A stretch of 64,000 bases of DNA. Source: Saccharospirillum salsuginis. GTDB lineage: Bacteria; Pseudomonadota; Gammaproteobacteria; Pseudomonadales; Natronospirillaceae. Of the stretch, positions 40,797 through 49,285 are shown in pieces. The DNA is taken from the NCBI RefSeq assembly GCF_014651855.1, contig NZ_BMXR01000002.1:62001-126000 (forward strand), given 5' to 3'. Below the pieces are notes generated by a model. That model was not told where the DNA came from and did not search any database. It saw only the letters and a program-made list of their open reading frames with translations. The first letter of the stretch is position 1; every line of letters starts with the position of its first letter. The translations under genes were made by a program, and so were the position numbers.

Positions 40797-40980
40797 CTCA
40801 AGTTTCGGAGTTCGCCGAGCAGATAAGCGGCGGATGCCGGGAGTACCCCTGTGGGGAAGTCCGCAACATGGATGTTGCGGTCTAGGCTCCATGGATGGAT
40901 CTACGCTGACCCCACAGGGGTGTTCCCGGTAGCCGACGCGGGCCACCGCCTCTCGGCTGACTCGAACTCCGAAATTTGAG
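40797..40980 (-). repeat. Family A element A4, with outer arms
   Basis: Two nested palindromes. The outer arms CTCAAGTTTCGGAGTTCG (40797-40814) and CGAACTCCGAAATTTGAG (40963-40980) pair almost fully. The inner arms are 40829-40856 and 40910-40939. The core is in reverse orientation and has the CCGCAACAT / ATGTTGCGG hairpin. The 290 bp interval 40792-41081 holds this and a terminator hairpin only. Confidence 0.88.
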
Positions 40981-41045
40981 CACAATAAGACGCCGATTAT
41001 CTAACCCGTCGGTGTGTGACGCTGGCCAAAAGGGGCAGGGCAGGA

Positions 41046-41072
41046 AGGGGGTCCTGGCCTACAGGACCCCCT
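41046..41072 (-). terminator. Hairpin downstream of the GST gene
   Basis: AGGGGGTCCTG (41046-41056) and CAGGACCCCCT (41062-41072) form a perfect 11-bp stem with a 5-nt loop, 10 bp beyond the GST stop. The following bases on the minus strand (TTCCTGCCC) are only weakly T-rich, so termination is likely but not classical. Confidence 0.65.
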
Positions 41073-41081
41073 GTGTTTGCG

Positions 41082-41729
41082 TTAGGCTTCTTCTGTCTGC
41101 CTGGCCGTCGACTCTTCCACCAATGCCTGGTCGATTTGCTCGGCTTTAACGAACGCCGGGCGTGCTGTGATACGTGCGATGTAGTCGTCCACCGCTTCGT
41201 TCGTATCAATCAGCCCGAATTGACGGCACCAGCGCAGGGCGATTCCCCAAAGCAGGTCCACCGCATAGGGGGTATCGCCGAGCAAGTAGGGGCCCTTGGC
41301 GATCTGGTCGAAAACGGTCTTCTGCATGACTTCGAATGTGCCATAGGCCATCATGCTCCTGTCGCCCGGTTCCCGTTTCAGGGCCCGGTCGATGACGGCG
41401 GGTTCGAAACTGCTGCCGTAATACGCCATCCAGCGCATATAGGCACCGCGCTGCGGGTCGTCCATGGCGGGCGCCAGTCCTTTTTCAGGAAACAGATCCG
41501 CCAGATGCAGGTAGCAGGCTACCTGTTCGGTCACCACGGTGCCGTTATGAACCAGGGTCGGGAACTTGCCCAACGGATTGACGGCCAGAAATTCCGGCAG
41601 GTGGTTTTCGTCTTTATTGATGTCCACCAGCTTCAGTTGGTAGGGCACACCCAGCTCTTCCAGCAGGAACAGCACGCCGGTACCGCGTGTTTGCGGGGAA
41701 TGGTACAGAGTCAGTTCGTGTGTCGACAT
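41082..41729 (-). CDS. Glutathione S-transferase
   Basis: A 215-residue GST. The N-terminal thioredoxin domain reads ELTLYHSPQTRGTGVLFLLE and has the cis-Pro glutathione site KFPTLVHNGTVVTEQ with the T-E/Q that binds the gamma-glutamyl group. The C-terminal helical domain follows. The class is not clear from motifs. The ATG at 41729 has AAGGAG eight bases upstream. It diverges from a YafY-type regulator, and a perfect inverted repeat lies between the two starts, so it is probably that regulator's target. Confidence 0.92.
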   Translation of the reverse strand: MSTHELTLYHSPQTRGTGVLFLLEELGVPYQLKLVDINKDENHLPEFLAVNPLGKFPTLVHNGTVVTEQVACYLHLADLFPEKGLAPAMDDPQRGAYMRWMAYYGSSFEPAVIDRALKREPGDRSMMAYGTFEVMQKTVFDQIAKGPYLLGDTPYAVDLLWGIALRWCRQFGLIDTNEAVDDYIARITARPAFVKAEQIDQALVEESTARQTEEA

Positions 41730-41782
41730 CGTTTCTCTCCTTGCATGTGAGTGGTACTGCAGGAACGATGGTAGGCTCCAAT

Positions 41783-41801
41783 CCTGACACCTTATGTCAG
41801 G
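41783..41801. promoter_or_regulatory. Candidate operator between GST and YafY-type regulator
   Basis: CCTGACA (41783-41789) and TGTCAGG (41795-41801) form a perfect 7-bp inverted repeat around CCTTA, placed 54 bp from the GST start and 43 bp from the regulator start. It is the only strong dyad in the 114 bp divergent interval. Confidence 0.7.
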
Positions 41802-41843
41802 TATCAAGGCTATACTGAAAAAATAGTTCGGAAAGGAGTGCCT

Positions 41844-42809
41844 ATGCGGGCCGGCCGGTTGCTCAAACTGCTGATGACGCTGCAAACACGGGACAAGGTG
41901 ACCGCCCGAGAGCTGGCGGACGTCTGTGAAACCTCGGTGCGCACCCTGTATCGCGACATCGAGGCGCTCAGTGAGATGGGCGTGCCGGTCTATAGCGAAC
42001 GGGGCTCGGATGGCGGCTATCGGTTGTTGGATGGCTACCGCACCCGGCTGAATGGTTTGTCGGCGAAAGAGGCCGAGGCCTTGTTCCTGGCCGGTATTCC
42101 CGGCCCGGCCAAGGACCTGGGTTTGTACCCCACCCTGGCTGACGCTCAACTGAAGTTACACACGGCGCTGCCCGAGAAACTGCGCCAGGGCGCAGACCGT
42201 CTGCAATCCCGGTTTTTACTCGACGCCCCCAACTGGTTTTCCGAACAGGAAAAAGCCGATGGCCTGCCGGACCTGATGACCGCCGTTCTTGAGCAGCGGC
42301 GGATTCGAATGAATTATCGCAGTTGGACGGGTGAGCGAGAACGAGTGACCGAACCCTTGGGTGTGGTACTGAAAAGCGGTGCCTGGTACATGGTCGCACG
42401 CTGTGAATCGGATCTCAGGACTTACAGGGTAACCCGCATTCGTTCGTTGACGGTGTTGGAGGAAACTTTCGAGCGTCCCGACCACTTTCAATTGGCGGAA
42501 TACTGGCAGGCATCCCAGCGGGAGCTGGAGGAAAAGCAGTACCCTGTGTTGGCCGAGTTACGTTTGAGTGAGATCGGTATGAAGATACTGTCGTACGTCA
42601 GCTCGACCTACGCCATGGAACGAGCGGAAGTCGAGCCGCCGGACGACGACGGATGGCGCCGGGTGACGATTCCGGTTGTCCGACAGTCCATCGCCTGCCA
42701 CGAATTGCTTCGCTTCGGGCCGGAAGTTGAAGTGCTGGGTCCGCCGGAATTGCGGGAGGATATGATTCGGAAAATTGAACGCATGTCAGGCTATTATCGG
42801 TCGGGCTGA
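41844..42809 (+). CDS. YafY-type HTH and WYL domain regulator
   Basis: A 321-residue transcription factor. The N-terminal winged helix (RAGRLLKLLMTLQTRDKVTA, then RELADVCETSVRTLYRDIEA) covers about 1-60. A WYL domain follows, with the family residues in LGVVLKSGAWYMVARCESDL near 178-197 and RVTRIRSLTVLEE. WYL domains sense ligands, sometimes nucleic acid. AAAGGAG five bases before the ATG at 41844 decides the start over a GTG six bases earlier. It diverges from a GST gene and probably controls it. Confidence 0.92.
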   Translation: MRAGRLLKLLMTLQTRDKVTARELADVCETSVRTLYRDIEALSEMGVPVYSERGSDGGYRLLDGYRTRLNGLSAKEAEALFLAGIPGPAKDLGLYPTLADAQLKLHTALPEKLRQGADRLQSRFLLDAPNWFSEQEKADGLPDLMTAVLEQRRIRMNYRSWTGERERVTEPLGVVLKSGAWYMVARCESDLRTYRVTRIRSLTVLEETFERPDHFQLAEYWQASQRELEEKQYPVLAELRLSEIGMKILSYVSSTYAMERAEVEPPDDDGWRRVTIPVVRQSIACHELLRFGPEVEVLGPPELREDMIRKIERMSGYYRSG

Positions 42810-42822
42810 TACGACATTCGCA

Positions 42823-43278
42823 TTATGAAGGGTTCCGGCGGAGCGGGCCTGAATAAAACTGTACCAGTCCCTCGAGACACCCTTCCCAACCGGCTTTGTG
42901 TTGCTCAACGGTTCTTTTATCCATGATGCGTTCATGCACGACGATCACTTCCGTTCCTTCGGTTACCGGTTTGAAATAGACGCTCACCCGTTCGGGCATC
43001 TTTTGGTGGTCACTCGACAGCCATGTATAGACCAGTTTCTCGTTGGGAACGATTTCCTCGAAAGTGCCCGTAATCCACAGGAGGTTGCCTTCCGGTAGCT
43101 GGTTGGCGATGCGGTATTCGCCACCTTCGACCAGGTTCACCTCTGCAGCCGGACAGTCGACGCCGGCCGGTCCCCACCACACCTTCAAGGCCTCGGGTGA
43201 CGTCCAGGCATGAAAGACCTGGCTGGGTCGCGCCTGGATGATACGTCGGGCGATTAAATTGAGTGACGGGGCGTTCAT
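42823..43278 (-). CDS. SRPBCC (AHSA1-type) protein
   Basis: A 151-residue START/AHSA1-like protein of the SRPBCC superfamily. IIQARPSQVFHAWTSPEALK and WWGPAGVDCPAAEVNLVEGG are the usual N-terminal landmarks, with VVHERIMDKRTVEQHKAGWE before the C-terminal helix. Such proteins form a hydrophobic cavity, but ligands are mostly unknown. It overlaps the ArsR gene by four bases (ATGA) and so is co-regulated. A second SRPBCC gene lies on the other side of the ArsR operator region. Confidence 0.9.
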   Translation of the reverse strand: MNAPSLNLIARRIIQARPSQVFHAWTSPEALKVWWGPAGVDCPAAEVNLVEGGEYRIANQLPEGNLLWITGTFEEIVPNEKLVYTWLSSDHQKMPERVSVYFKPVTEGTEVIVVHERIMDKRTVEQHKAGWEGCLEGLVQFYSGPLRRNPS

Positions 43279-43637
43279 GTGTCGCTGTCCTTGTCTTCCA
43301 GATAGCTTTTCAAGGATTCAAGACGGTTGTTCCAGAATACCCGGTAGTGTTCCAACCATTGATCGGCATGAGCCATGGGATCTGGCTGAAAGGTACAGGT
43401 TTGAACACGTCCGGATTTGGTCCGGATGACCAGTTGTGCGTTCTCCAATACTTTCAAATGTTTTGAAGCGGCTGGCAACGACATGTCGAATGGCGCAGCC
43501 AGTTCACTAACGGTGGCGCTACCCCGACTGAGCATCGCCAACATTTGGCGGCGTGTCCTGTCCGACAATGCTTTGAAGACGAGGTCCAACCGGTCCTCGT
43601 CGATGGGGGCGGTCGGTGTTGAGCGGAGTGTCATCAT
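43275..43637 (-). CDS. ArsR family transcriptional regulator
   Basis: A 120-residue winged-helix repressor. DLVFKALSDRTRRQMLAMLS and TVSELAAPFDMSLPAASKHL carry the DNA-binding fold; KVLENAQLVIRTKSGRVQTC is the wing. No metal-binding Cys cluster of the ArsR/CadC kind is present, in line with the ArsR-SRPBCC pairs that respond to unknown signals. The start was set at the ATG at 43637; a TTG at 43655 is in frame but would place the first operator-like site in the coding region. It is co-translated with SRPBCC and autoregulation is probable. Confidence 0.92.
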   Translation of the reverse strand: MMTLRSTPTAPIDEDRLDLVFKALSDRTRRQMLAMLSRGSATVSELAAPFDMSLPAASKHLKVLENAQLVIRTKSGRVQTCTFQPDPMAHADQWLEHYRVFWNNRLESLKSYLEDKDSDT

Positions 43638-43647
43638 GAGCTGAATA

Positions 43648-43721
43648 TTAACCAATCAGTTTAGTATTGCAATGGTTAACCAAAGGGTTTAGTGTTTTAG
43701 AAGCTAAACCATATGGTTTAG
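43648..43721. promoter_or_regulatory. Three spaced operator-like dyads for the ArsR regulator
   Basis: TTAACCAATCAGTTTAG (43648-43664), TTAACCAAAGGGTTTAG (43676-43692) and CTAAACCATATGGTTTAG (43704-43721) share the half-site pair AACC / GGTTTAG. The third extends to a perfect 20-nt palindrome (43703-43722). Their centres are 28 bp apart in both cases, near 2.7 helical turns. They fill the gap between the divergent ArsR and SRPBCC genes. Confidence 0.8.
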
Positions 43722-43753
43722 CAAACGAACTGACCAGACCGAAGGAGACACTT

Positions 43754-44152
43754 ATGACAACCTCCATTCATCAGGAAAACACCTTTAATACAACGCCTCA
43801 AGCATTGTTCGATGCGTTTGTGAATGCCGAGAAACACAGCGCATTCACCGGATCGCCGGCCCGTATCGAACCCGTCGAGGGGAGCGCTTTCTCAGTGTAT
43901 GACGGTGGCGTGGACGGCCGTCAGATTGAGCTGGTTACGCATCAACGGATTATTCAGGCATGGCGTGGGGCGGATTGGCCGGATGGGGTCTACTCCATCG
44001 TTCGACTTGATTTTCAGCCTCTAGACGACCGTACATTGCTGGTGTTGGACCATACCGGCATTCCGGAAGGTTCCGCAGCCCATCTGGAGTCTGGCTGGTA
44101 CAAAATGTATTGGGAGCCGTTGAAAACCTGGCTGGAGGCTCGCTCACAGTAA
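43754..44152 (+). CDS. SRPBCC family protein
   Basis: A 132-residue AHSA1-type SRPBCC protein. HQENTFNTTPQALFDAFVNA and AFTGSPARIEPVEGSAFSVY match the family, and HLESGWYKMYWEPLKTWLEA is the C-terminal helix. The ATG at 43754 has AAGGAG eight bases before it. It diverges from ArsR and shares the operator region with the other SRPBCC gene, so both are likely repressed together. The ligand is unknown. Confidence 0.88.
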   Translation: MTTSIHQENTFNTTPQALFDAFVNAEKHSAFTGSPARIEPVEGSAFSVYDGGVDGRQIELVTHQRIIQAWRGADWPDGVYSIVRLDFQPLDDRTLLVLDHTGIPEGSAAHLESGWYKMYWEPLKTWLEARSQ

Positions 44153-44224
44153 GCGCCCCACGACGATGGTGACAGGCGGCAAGGGTGGGCTTCGGGCTCG
44201 GCCCATAACTCCCGTGGGACATGG

Positions 44225-45001
44225 TTAAGGCATATTTAACGTCTCTCCATCTTGTGGGATGGATACCAGTGCGGACACGCCGTGCCGGTTCACGGCGTCC
44301 TGAAGCGCGTTTCGACTGACGGGACAATGATCCAGCGCTTCAAGATGATTGGCGATCACCTGTCCCGTCGCGCGTCGGCTGAAGTGGATAGCGTCTTCGA
44401 TGCCCATGATGATGTCACCGCCCAGGTCGAACCGGGCACCGCCGGCGGGGATGACGCTGACCTCCGGTTGGTGTTCGCTCAGGCAGGTTTCGACCGCCTC
44501 GGTATAGACGGTGTCGCCGGCGATGTAGAGCTTGGGTTCATTCGGGATGTCGATGACATACCCCGAGCCATGGGCCATCAGGCCACCGACCCAGCCGTAA
44601 CCGTGGACACAGGGAATCGGAGTGATATGGCCATCGAGGAAGGGTTGAGTCTGGTCCGCTTGCAGGACCACCTGTATCGACAGGCCTTTTTTGGCCAGGA
44701 AATCGGCATCGACCTCCATGCAAATCACCGGTATCTGGCGGTCCCGCAACCATCGTGTCGCGGTTCGATCCAGATGATCGAAATGCCCTTTCTGGCAATG
44801 GGTGATCAGGCAGTGCGTCACTGAATTCAAATGCTCGGTGGCGTTGACCGGCAGATCGACCAGAGGGTTGCGGCGCCGATGTCGGGTTGCGTATTTCAGG
44901 GATGGAATACGGCCTTTTGGGGCCAGCATGGGGTCGACCAACAGTCGGGTCTGGCCCCAATTGACAATTACAGTGGCGTTGCGAATCTGAGTGATGTTCA
45001 T
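44225..45001 (-). CDS. MBL-fold metallo-hydrolase
   Basis: A 258-residue metallo-beta-lactamase-fold protein. The metal motif appears as LITHCQKGHFDHLD (about 65-78), a spaced form of H-x-H-x-D-H. Later ligand candidates are in AGDTVY and IANHLEALDHCP. The N-terminal TQIRNATVIVNWGQTRLLVD resembles UlaG-like members that act on cyclic or phosphorylated small molecules. The substrate is unknown. It diverges from a GlxA-type regulator gene that starts 90 bp away, a likely control link. Confidence 0.85.
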   Translation of the reverse strand: MNITQIRNATVIVNWGQTRLLVDPMLAPKGRIPSLKYATRHRRRNPLVDLPVNATEHLNSVTHCLITHCQKGHFDHLDRTATRWLRDRQIPVICMEVDADFLAKKGLSIQVVLQADQTQPFLDGHITPIPCVHGYGWVGGLMAHGSGYVIDIPNEPKLYIAGDTVYTEAVETCLSEHQPEVSVIPAGGARFDLGGDIIMGIEDAIHFSRRATGQVIANHLEALDHCPVSRNALQDAVNRHGVSALVSIPQDGETLNMP

Positions 45002-45090
45002 GGGTCCTCCTGTCTGATGCCGTTATTGTGGTTCCCGTGCCCGGTCGGTACGATGGCAAAAAACGTCATAAAGCAGGAAATTATGGACAA

Positions 45091-46023
45091 ATGAAGATCG
45101 GGCTCCTGGTGTACCCCGGTTGTATGGCGGCCGGCCTGTTGGCGTTTGGCGATGTCTTGAAAGCGGCCAATGCCCGTGTCGGTCAGCGCGTGTTCGAGTG
45201 TCAATGGGTCGGGGTCGGAAGCGGTGCATTCGATGTGGCGACGGGCGTGACCGTGGAGACCCGGGCGTTGTCCGAATGCCGGTTGCACGCGGTTCTGGTG
45301 CCGGGTGCCTGGCGGGACATTGCGTCCATCTCGCAGCCGTCGGACGACGGCATGATCCGGGTGCTGAGAGGACTGCCCGAGTCAACGCGGCTCTGGGCGT
45401 ATTGCACCGGCGTGGGCTTGCTGGCGGAAACGGGTCGACTGGCCGGACAACCGGCCACGACGACCTGGTGGCTGTTGGACTGGGCCGCCAACCGGTTCCC
45501 GGACGTCCGTTGGACGTCGGATTCGACCTGCCTGTATCGTCCCTCGGTCGCCACCGCGGCCGGCGTATCCGGCCATCAGCCGCTGGCGATGGCGTTGATC
45601 GAGGAGACCTGCGGTGTCGCGGTGCGAAACTCGGTGCAAACCCATCTGATGTTACCGCGCCCTCGGGTTCAGCCTTCGGTTTTCCGGAATCTCCCGGGCT
45701 TGGTTCACGAGAGCCCCTTCATTCGGTCCGTGGTGCATTGGGTGGAAGCCACACCGGCTGTGCAGATCACCACCCAGGCGCTGGCCGACGCCTTGAATCT
45801 GACCCCCAGGACCTTGATGCGACGCGTAGAGCGGGTCAGTGGTTATCGCTGCGGGTATCTGATGCGTCTGATCAAACTCAAGCAGGTCTCGGACCAACTG
45901 ACGCTGACCGGAAAAACCGTCTCCCGCATCAGTCATGAGCTGGGGTATGCCGACGATGCGAGCCTGCGTCGAAGCTTCAAGCAGGTGCTGGGGATCACAC
46001 CCCAGCAATACCGTCAGCTGTGA
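45091..46023 (+). CDS. GlxA-type AraC regulator (DJ-1/PfpI plus HTH)
   Basis: A 310-residue regulator with an N-terminal DJ-1/PfpI-like domain (MKIGLLVYPGCMAAGLLAFG) and a C-terminal AraC helix-turn-helix, with LADALNLTPRTLMRRVERVS and the second HTH near VSRISHELGYADDASLRRSF. The nucleophile-elbow region reads WAYCTGVGLLAETGRL, so a Cys is kept but catalysis is not implied. The start at 45091 was chosen because the domain begins there; the frame extends 21 codons upstream. It diverges from the MBL-fold gene. Confidence 0.9.
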   Translation: MKIGLLVYPGCMAAGLLAFGDVLKAANARVGQRVFECQWVGVGSGAFDVATGVTVETRALSECRLHAVLVPGAWRDIASISQPSDDGMIRVLRGLPESTRLWAYCTGVGLLAETGRLAGQPATTTWWLLDWAANRFPDVRWTSDSTCLYRPSVATAAGVSGHQPLAMALIEETCGVAVRNSVQTHLMLPRPRVQPSVFRNLPGLVHESPFIRSVVHWVEATPAVQITTQALADALNLTPRTLMRRVERVSGYRCGYLMRLIKLKQVSDQLTLTGKTVSRISHELGYADDASLRRSFKQVLGITPQQYRQL

Positions 46024-46041
46024 CTGTGGTCCATCGGTCGA

Positions 46042-47994
46042 TTATGTCGATGAACCCTGATCCAGGGTGAGATCCTGAATGTATTGCCCGCCCTCGGGAA
46101 TGTGCAGGCTGGCCCCTTCCAAGTCGTTCCCGATCGGCTCGACCCGGCCGCCCAGGACGGTTGCCAGGAAATGTTCGGCGATGGCGTTGAAGGACAGGGC
46201 ATTCTCCGGCCGAACAAACCCATGGCCTTCGTCGGGATAGAGCGCGTAGGTGACCGGGATGTCGTTCTCCTTCATGGCGGCGACGATCTGGTCGGATTCC
46301 TGTTGTTTGACGCGCGGGTCGTTGGCGCCCTGGCCGATCAGCAGCGGTTTACAGATTCGGTCGACAAAGGTCAGAGGAGAACTTTCCCGGAGAAACGCTC
46401 GGCCCGCTTCGGTACGCGGGTCGCCCACCCGATTGGCGAACATGTCGAAAATCGTAGCCCAGTAGGGCGGAATGGATTCCAGCAGGGTAATCAGATTGGC
46501 CGGGCCGACCAGGTCCACACCGCAGGCGAACACGTCCGGCGTGAAGGTGAGGCTGGCGAGGGTGGCATAGCCACCATAGGAGCCGCCCATGATGGCGACT
46601 TTGTCACGCTGGGCGATGCCGTGTTCGACCGCCCAATCGACGGCGTCGACCAGGTCGTTGTGCATGTTGCCGGCCCATTCCCGGTCGCCGGCGTTGATGA
46701 AGGCTTTGCCGAATCCGGACGACCCCCGGAAGTTGACACTGAGAACGGCATAACCCCGGTTGGCCAGCCAATGGTGTTTGGCGTCGGGTCCATAGCTGTC
46801 GCGCCCCCAGGGGCCGCCGTGTACCAGCAGGACCATGGGCAGGGGCGCTGAAGGGACACCGCTCCGATCCGGGTCACTCTCCAGCGGTAAAGTCAGGTAA
46901 CTGACCAGGTTCAAACCATCGCGGGCGGGAATGATGACCGGATGCATGGGCGACAAGGGGGCGTTTTCCAGATCGGGACGGCTGTTGAACAGAAAGTCGG
47001 TCGTTTTATTCGCGCGGTCGTACCGATAGAAACGCCCGGGTTGCTCTGGGCTGCTGTAGGCTACGATCCACTGCCGGTCATCCCTGGTTCTGGAAACCAC
47101 GGAAAAATCGCCGTCGCACACCGTGTTCAAATAGGCCAGATCGTTTTCGATTCCGGCGGCCAGAGGCGTCCATTCCAACCGTTCGTACTCAACGGCCGCG
47201 GCCTGCACGGTGTGTGTGACCGGCTGAATCATCACGTCGGAGACATCGGCTCGTTCATCAGACAGCAAGGTCTCGCTCTTACCCGAAGCCAGATTCCAGC
47301 GAACCAGGGCCGCCGTATCCCGATCGCGACTGTCCACCATCAACAGCTGGTCCGGGTCGTTCTCGAACCCGACGATGTAGGTGGTCATCGAATCCTCGAC
47401 CGGAATTCGGTCGAAGGGACGCCATTCCTCACGTTCGAACCGGTACCGTTGAACGGACCCGTCCGCTTCCATTTTTTCACCCAGTCGAACCTGGAAGTCC
47501 CGGTCCACGGTGATGAGCTGATAGCCCGGGTTTTCGACCAGCAATCTCCGTTCGCCGGTCAGGACATTTATGACGTAGAGGTCGTGCAGCGATTCGTCCC
47601 GGTCGTTTAGACCGACTACGAGGCTGTCCGGATGGTGGTAACTGAGCTTTGCGACGAAGGCCGCGACCCCGTCAATCGGCGTCAGGTCCAGGCACTGGCC
47701 GGATTCGACGTTGATGCCGTAAATGTGCCAGTTCTCGTCTCCATCCCGGTCCTGGTCGTACAGCACCACGCGGCCGTTCGGGGCCCATAGGTGTGATTGA
47801 ATGCCGCGATGCGTGTCCCGCGTGATCGGACGGGCGGTGTCGAGATCGTCGCTCGGCGCCAACCAGATGTTCATGACACCATCGAGCGGTGCCAGCCAGG
47901 TCAGGTGCTGGCCGTCGGGGCTGATTCGGACACAGGCGCGCTCGGGATTGCCGAATATATGGCGGCGGGGAATGAGGGGAGTATTGGCGTCCAT
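46042..47994 (-). CDS. S9 family prolyl oligopeptidase-like peptidase
   Basis: A 650-residue serine peptidase without a signal peptide, thus cytoplasmic. The N-terminal two thirds form a WD/beta-propeller-like domain ([20 protein letters not shown] is one strand). The alpha/beta hydrolase domain contains the nucleophile [10 protein letters not shown] (Ser near 471), Asp in [17 protein letters not shown] and His in [15 protein letters not shown]. It is similar to acylaminoacyl peptidases (S9C). A good Shine-Dalgarno (AAGGGAA) precedes the ATG. It lies between two GlxA-type regulators; a control link is possible. Confidence 0.93.
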   Translation of the reverse strand: MDANTPLIPRRHIFGNPERACVRISPDGQHLTWLAPLDGVMNIWLAPSDDLDTARPITRDTHRGIQSHLWAPNGRVVLYDQDRDGDENWHIYGINVESGQCLDLTPIDGVAAFVAKLSYHHPDSLVVGLNDRDESLHDLYVINVLTGERRLLVENPGYQLITVDRDFQVRLGEKMEADGSVQRYRFEREEWRPFDRIPVEDSMTTYIVGFENDPDQLLMVDSRDRDTAALVRWNLASGKSETLLSDERADVSDVMIQPVTHTVQAAAVEYERLEWTPLAAGIENDLAYLNTVCDGDFSVVSRTRDDRQWIVAYSSPEQPGRFYRYDRANKTTDFLFNSRPDLENAPLSPMHPVIIPARDGLNLVSYLTLPLESDPDRSGVPSAPLPMVLLVHGGPWGRDSYGPDAKHHWLANRGYAVLSVNFRGSSGFGKAFINAGDREWAGNMHNDLVDAVDWAVEHGIAQRDKVAIMGGSYGGYATLASLTFTPDVFACGVDLVGPANLITLLESIPPYWATIFDMFANRVGDPRTEAGRAFLRESSPLTFVDRICKPLLIGQGANDPRVKQQESDQIVAAMKENDIPVTYALYPDEGHGFVRPENALSFNAIAEHFLATVLGGRVEPIGNDLEGASLHIPEGGQYIQDLTLDQGSST

Positions 47995-48106
47995 GGTCGG
48001 GTTCCCTTGTGCGGTTGGCTTCCTGCCAGCTTAGGGGATAGCGACCCGCCCTTGCCATGGCCGATGGTCACGAATGTGACCAATGCGACGAAAACCGGTT
48101 TGACCG

Positions 48107-49066
48107 TTACTTATCCACCGCCATCTTCTGATGCAGGCTGCGGTCTTCGGACGGCGTCAGACCGTATTGGTTCCGATAGGCGGTGCTGAAATGCGCCCCG
48201 GAGCTGAAGCCGCAACTCAGACCAATCTCGGCGATGCTCTCGCTGCTGCTGAGCAGTTTATTGCGCGCTTTCTCCAGGCGGATCTGCAGATAATAACGGC
48301 TGGGCACGGCGTTGAGGTGTTTCTTGAACAGCCGTTCGAGCTGCCGCCGGCTGATCTTGACGTGGTAGGCAATGTCGTCGGTGGTCAGCGGCTCCTCGAT
48401 GTTGCTTTCCATCAGTTCCAGCGCTTCGGCCAGTTTCGGCTGTTCGGCGCGGGTGCGTTCGCTCAACTGCTGCGGCACGGTGTCGGACGGAATGCCGAGC
48501 CGTTCGTTGACGAAGTGGCGTGAGACGGCTTCGGCGATGTCCGCACCCATGCCCCGGGCGATCCACATCAACATCATGTCCAGGCTGGCGCTACCGCCCC
48601 GGCAGGTAAGGCGATCGCGGTCGATGCAGAATTGCTCACTGGCGAGCAGTATGGATTTGTGTTCCTTGAGCAGTTCGTCGTAGCCGAGCCAGTGGACCAC
48701 GGCGCGGTAGCCGTTCAACTGGCCGGCCCGGGCCAGAACATAGGTACCACTGGCCAGGCCGCCAAGTGCGCACCGGGTCGGGCGGCTTTGCAGGAAGTCG
48801 ATCAGGCCGGGCGTTTCCGGGTGACGAGCGGGGGAGGTACCGGCGACGATCCAGACATCGGCGTCGGGGGCGGTGTCCAGGGAGTAGTCGGTATCCATGC
48901 GGTTGCCGAGGCTGGAATAGGTCTTATCGCCGGACAGCGCGACGGTGAACGCGGAGTAGGCGTCCTCGCCCGTGAGTTCGTTACAGACCAATAATGGCTC
49001 CATGGCGGAGACATAGGCCATGGAGGAATACCCCGGTAACAACACAAAACCGATTCGTTGGGTCAC
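48107..49066 (-). CDS. GlxA-type AraC regulator, ArgR/GbdR/CdhR-like
   Basis: A 319-residue regulator with a DJ-1/PfpI-like N-terminal domain and a C-terminal AraC domain. The C-terminal part LMESNIEEPLTTDDIAYHVK, then ISRRQLERLFKKHLNAVPSR and SIAEIGLSCGFSSGAHFSTA, is very close to the wording I recall for Pseudomonas ArgR, GbdR and CdhR. These respond to arginine, glycine betaine or carnitine. With an AST operon 33 kb away, an arginine role is possible but position gives no support. Translation starts at GTG 49066. Confidence 0.9.
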   Translation of the reverse strand: MTQRIGFVLLPGYSSMAYVSAMEPLLVCNELTGEDAYSAFTVALSGDKTYSSLGNRMDTDYSLDTAPDADVWIVAGTSPARHPETPGLIDFLQSRPTRCALGGLASGTYVLARAGQLNGYRAVVHWLGYDELLKEHKSILLASEQFCIDRDRLTCRGGSASLDMMLMWIARGMGADIAEAVSRHFVNERLGIPSDTVPQQLSERTRAEQPKLAEALELMESNIEEPLTTDDIAYHVKISRRQLERLFKKHLNAVPSRYYLQIRLEKARNKLLSSSESIAEIGLSCGFSSGAHFSTAYRNQYGLTPSEDRSLHQKMAVDK

Positions 49067-49096
49067 CCTTGTTACTTCTCCCGTTGATTTGGTGCT

Positions 49097-49285
49097 GTAA
49101 CTCTGGTCTCGGAGCCCGCGGTGGCTAGCGCAGGGTGCCGGGTAGGCCTATTCGGGGATGTCGGCCGCCCGGATGGCGGCCGTCAAGCCCCCATGGATGG
49201 GTTCACGGCGACCCCGAATAGGCCTACCCGGCAGCCTGTGCGGGTTTCAACCGCCAGCATGTCCAAGTTCCGAAACCAGAGTTAC
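49097..49285 (-). repeat. Family A element A5, with outer arms
   Basis: The outer arms GTAACTCTGGTCTCGG (49097-49112) and CCGAAACCAGAGTTAC (49270-49285) pair with one mismatch. The inner arms are 49131-49157 and 49212-49241 and share CCGGGTAGGCC with A3. The core is reversed. The element fills the 215 bp between the GlxA-type gene and iadA. Confidence 0.88.
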
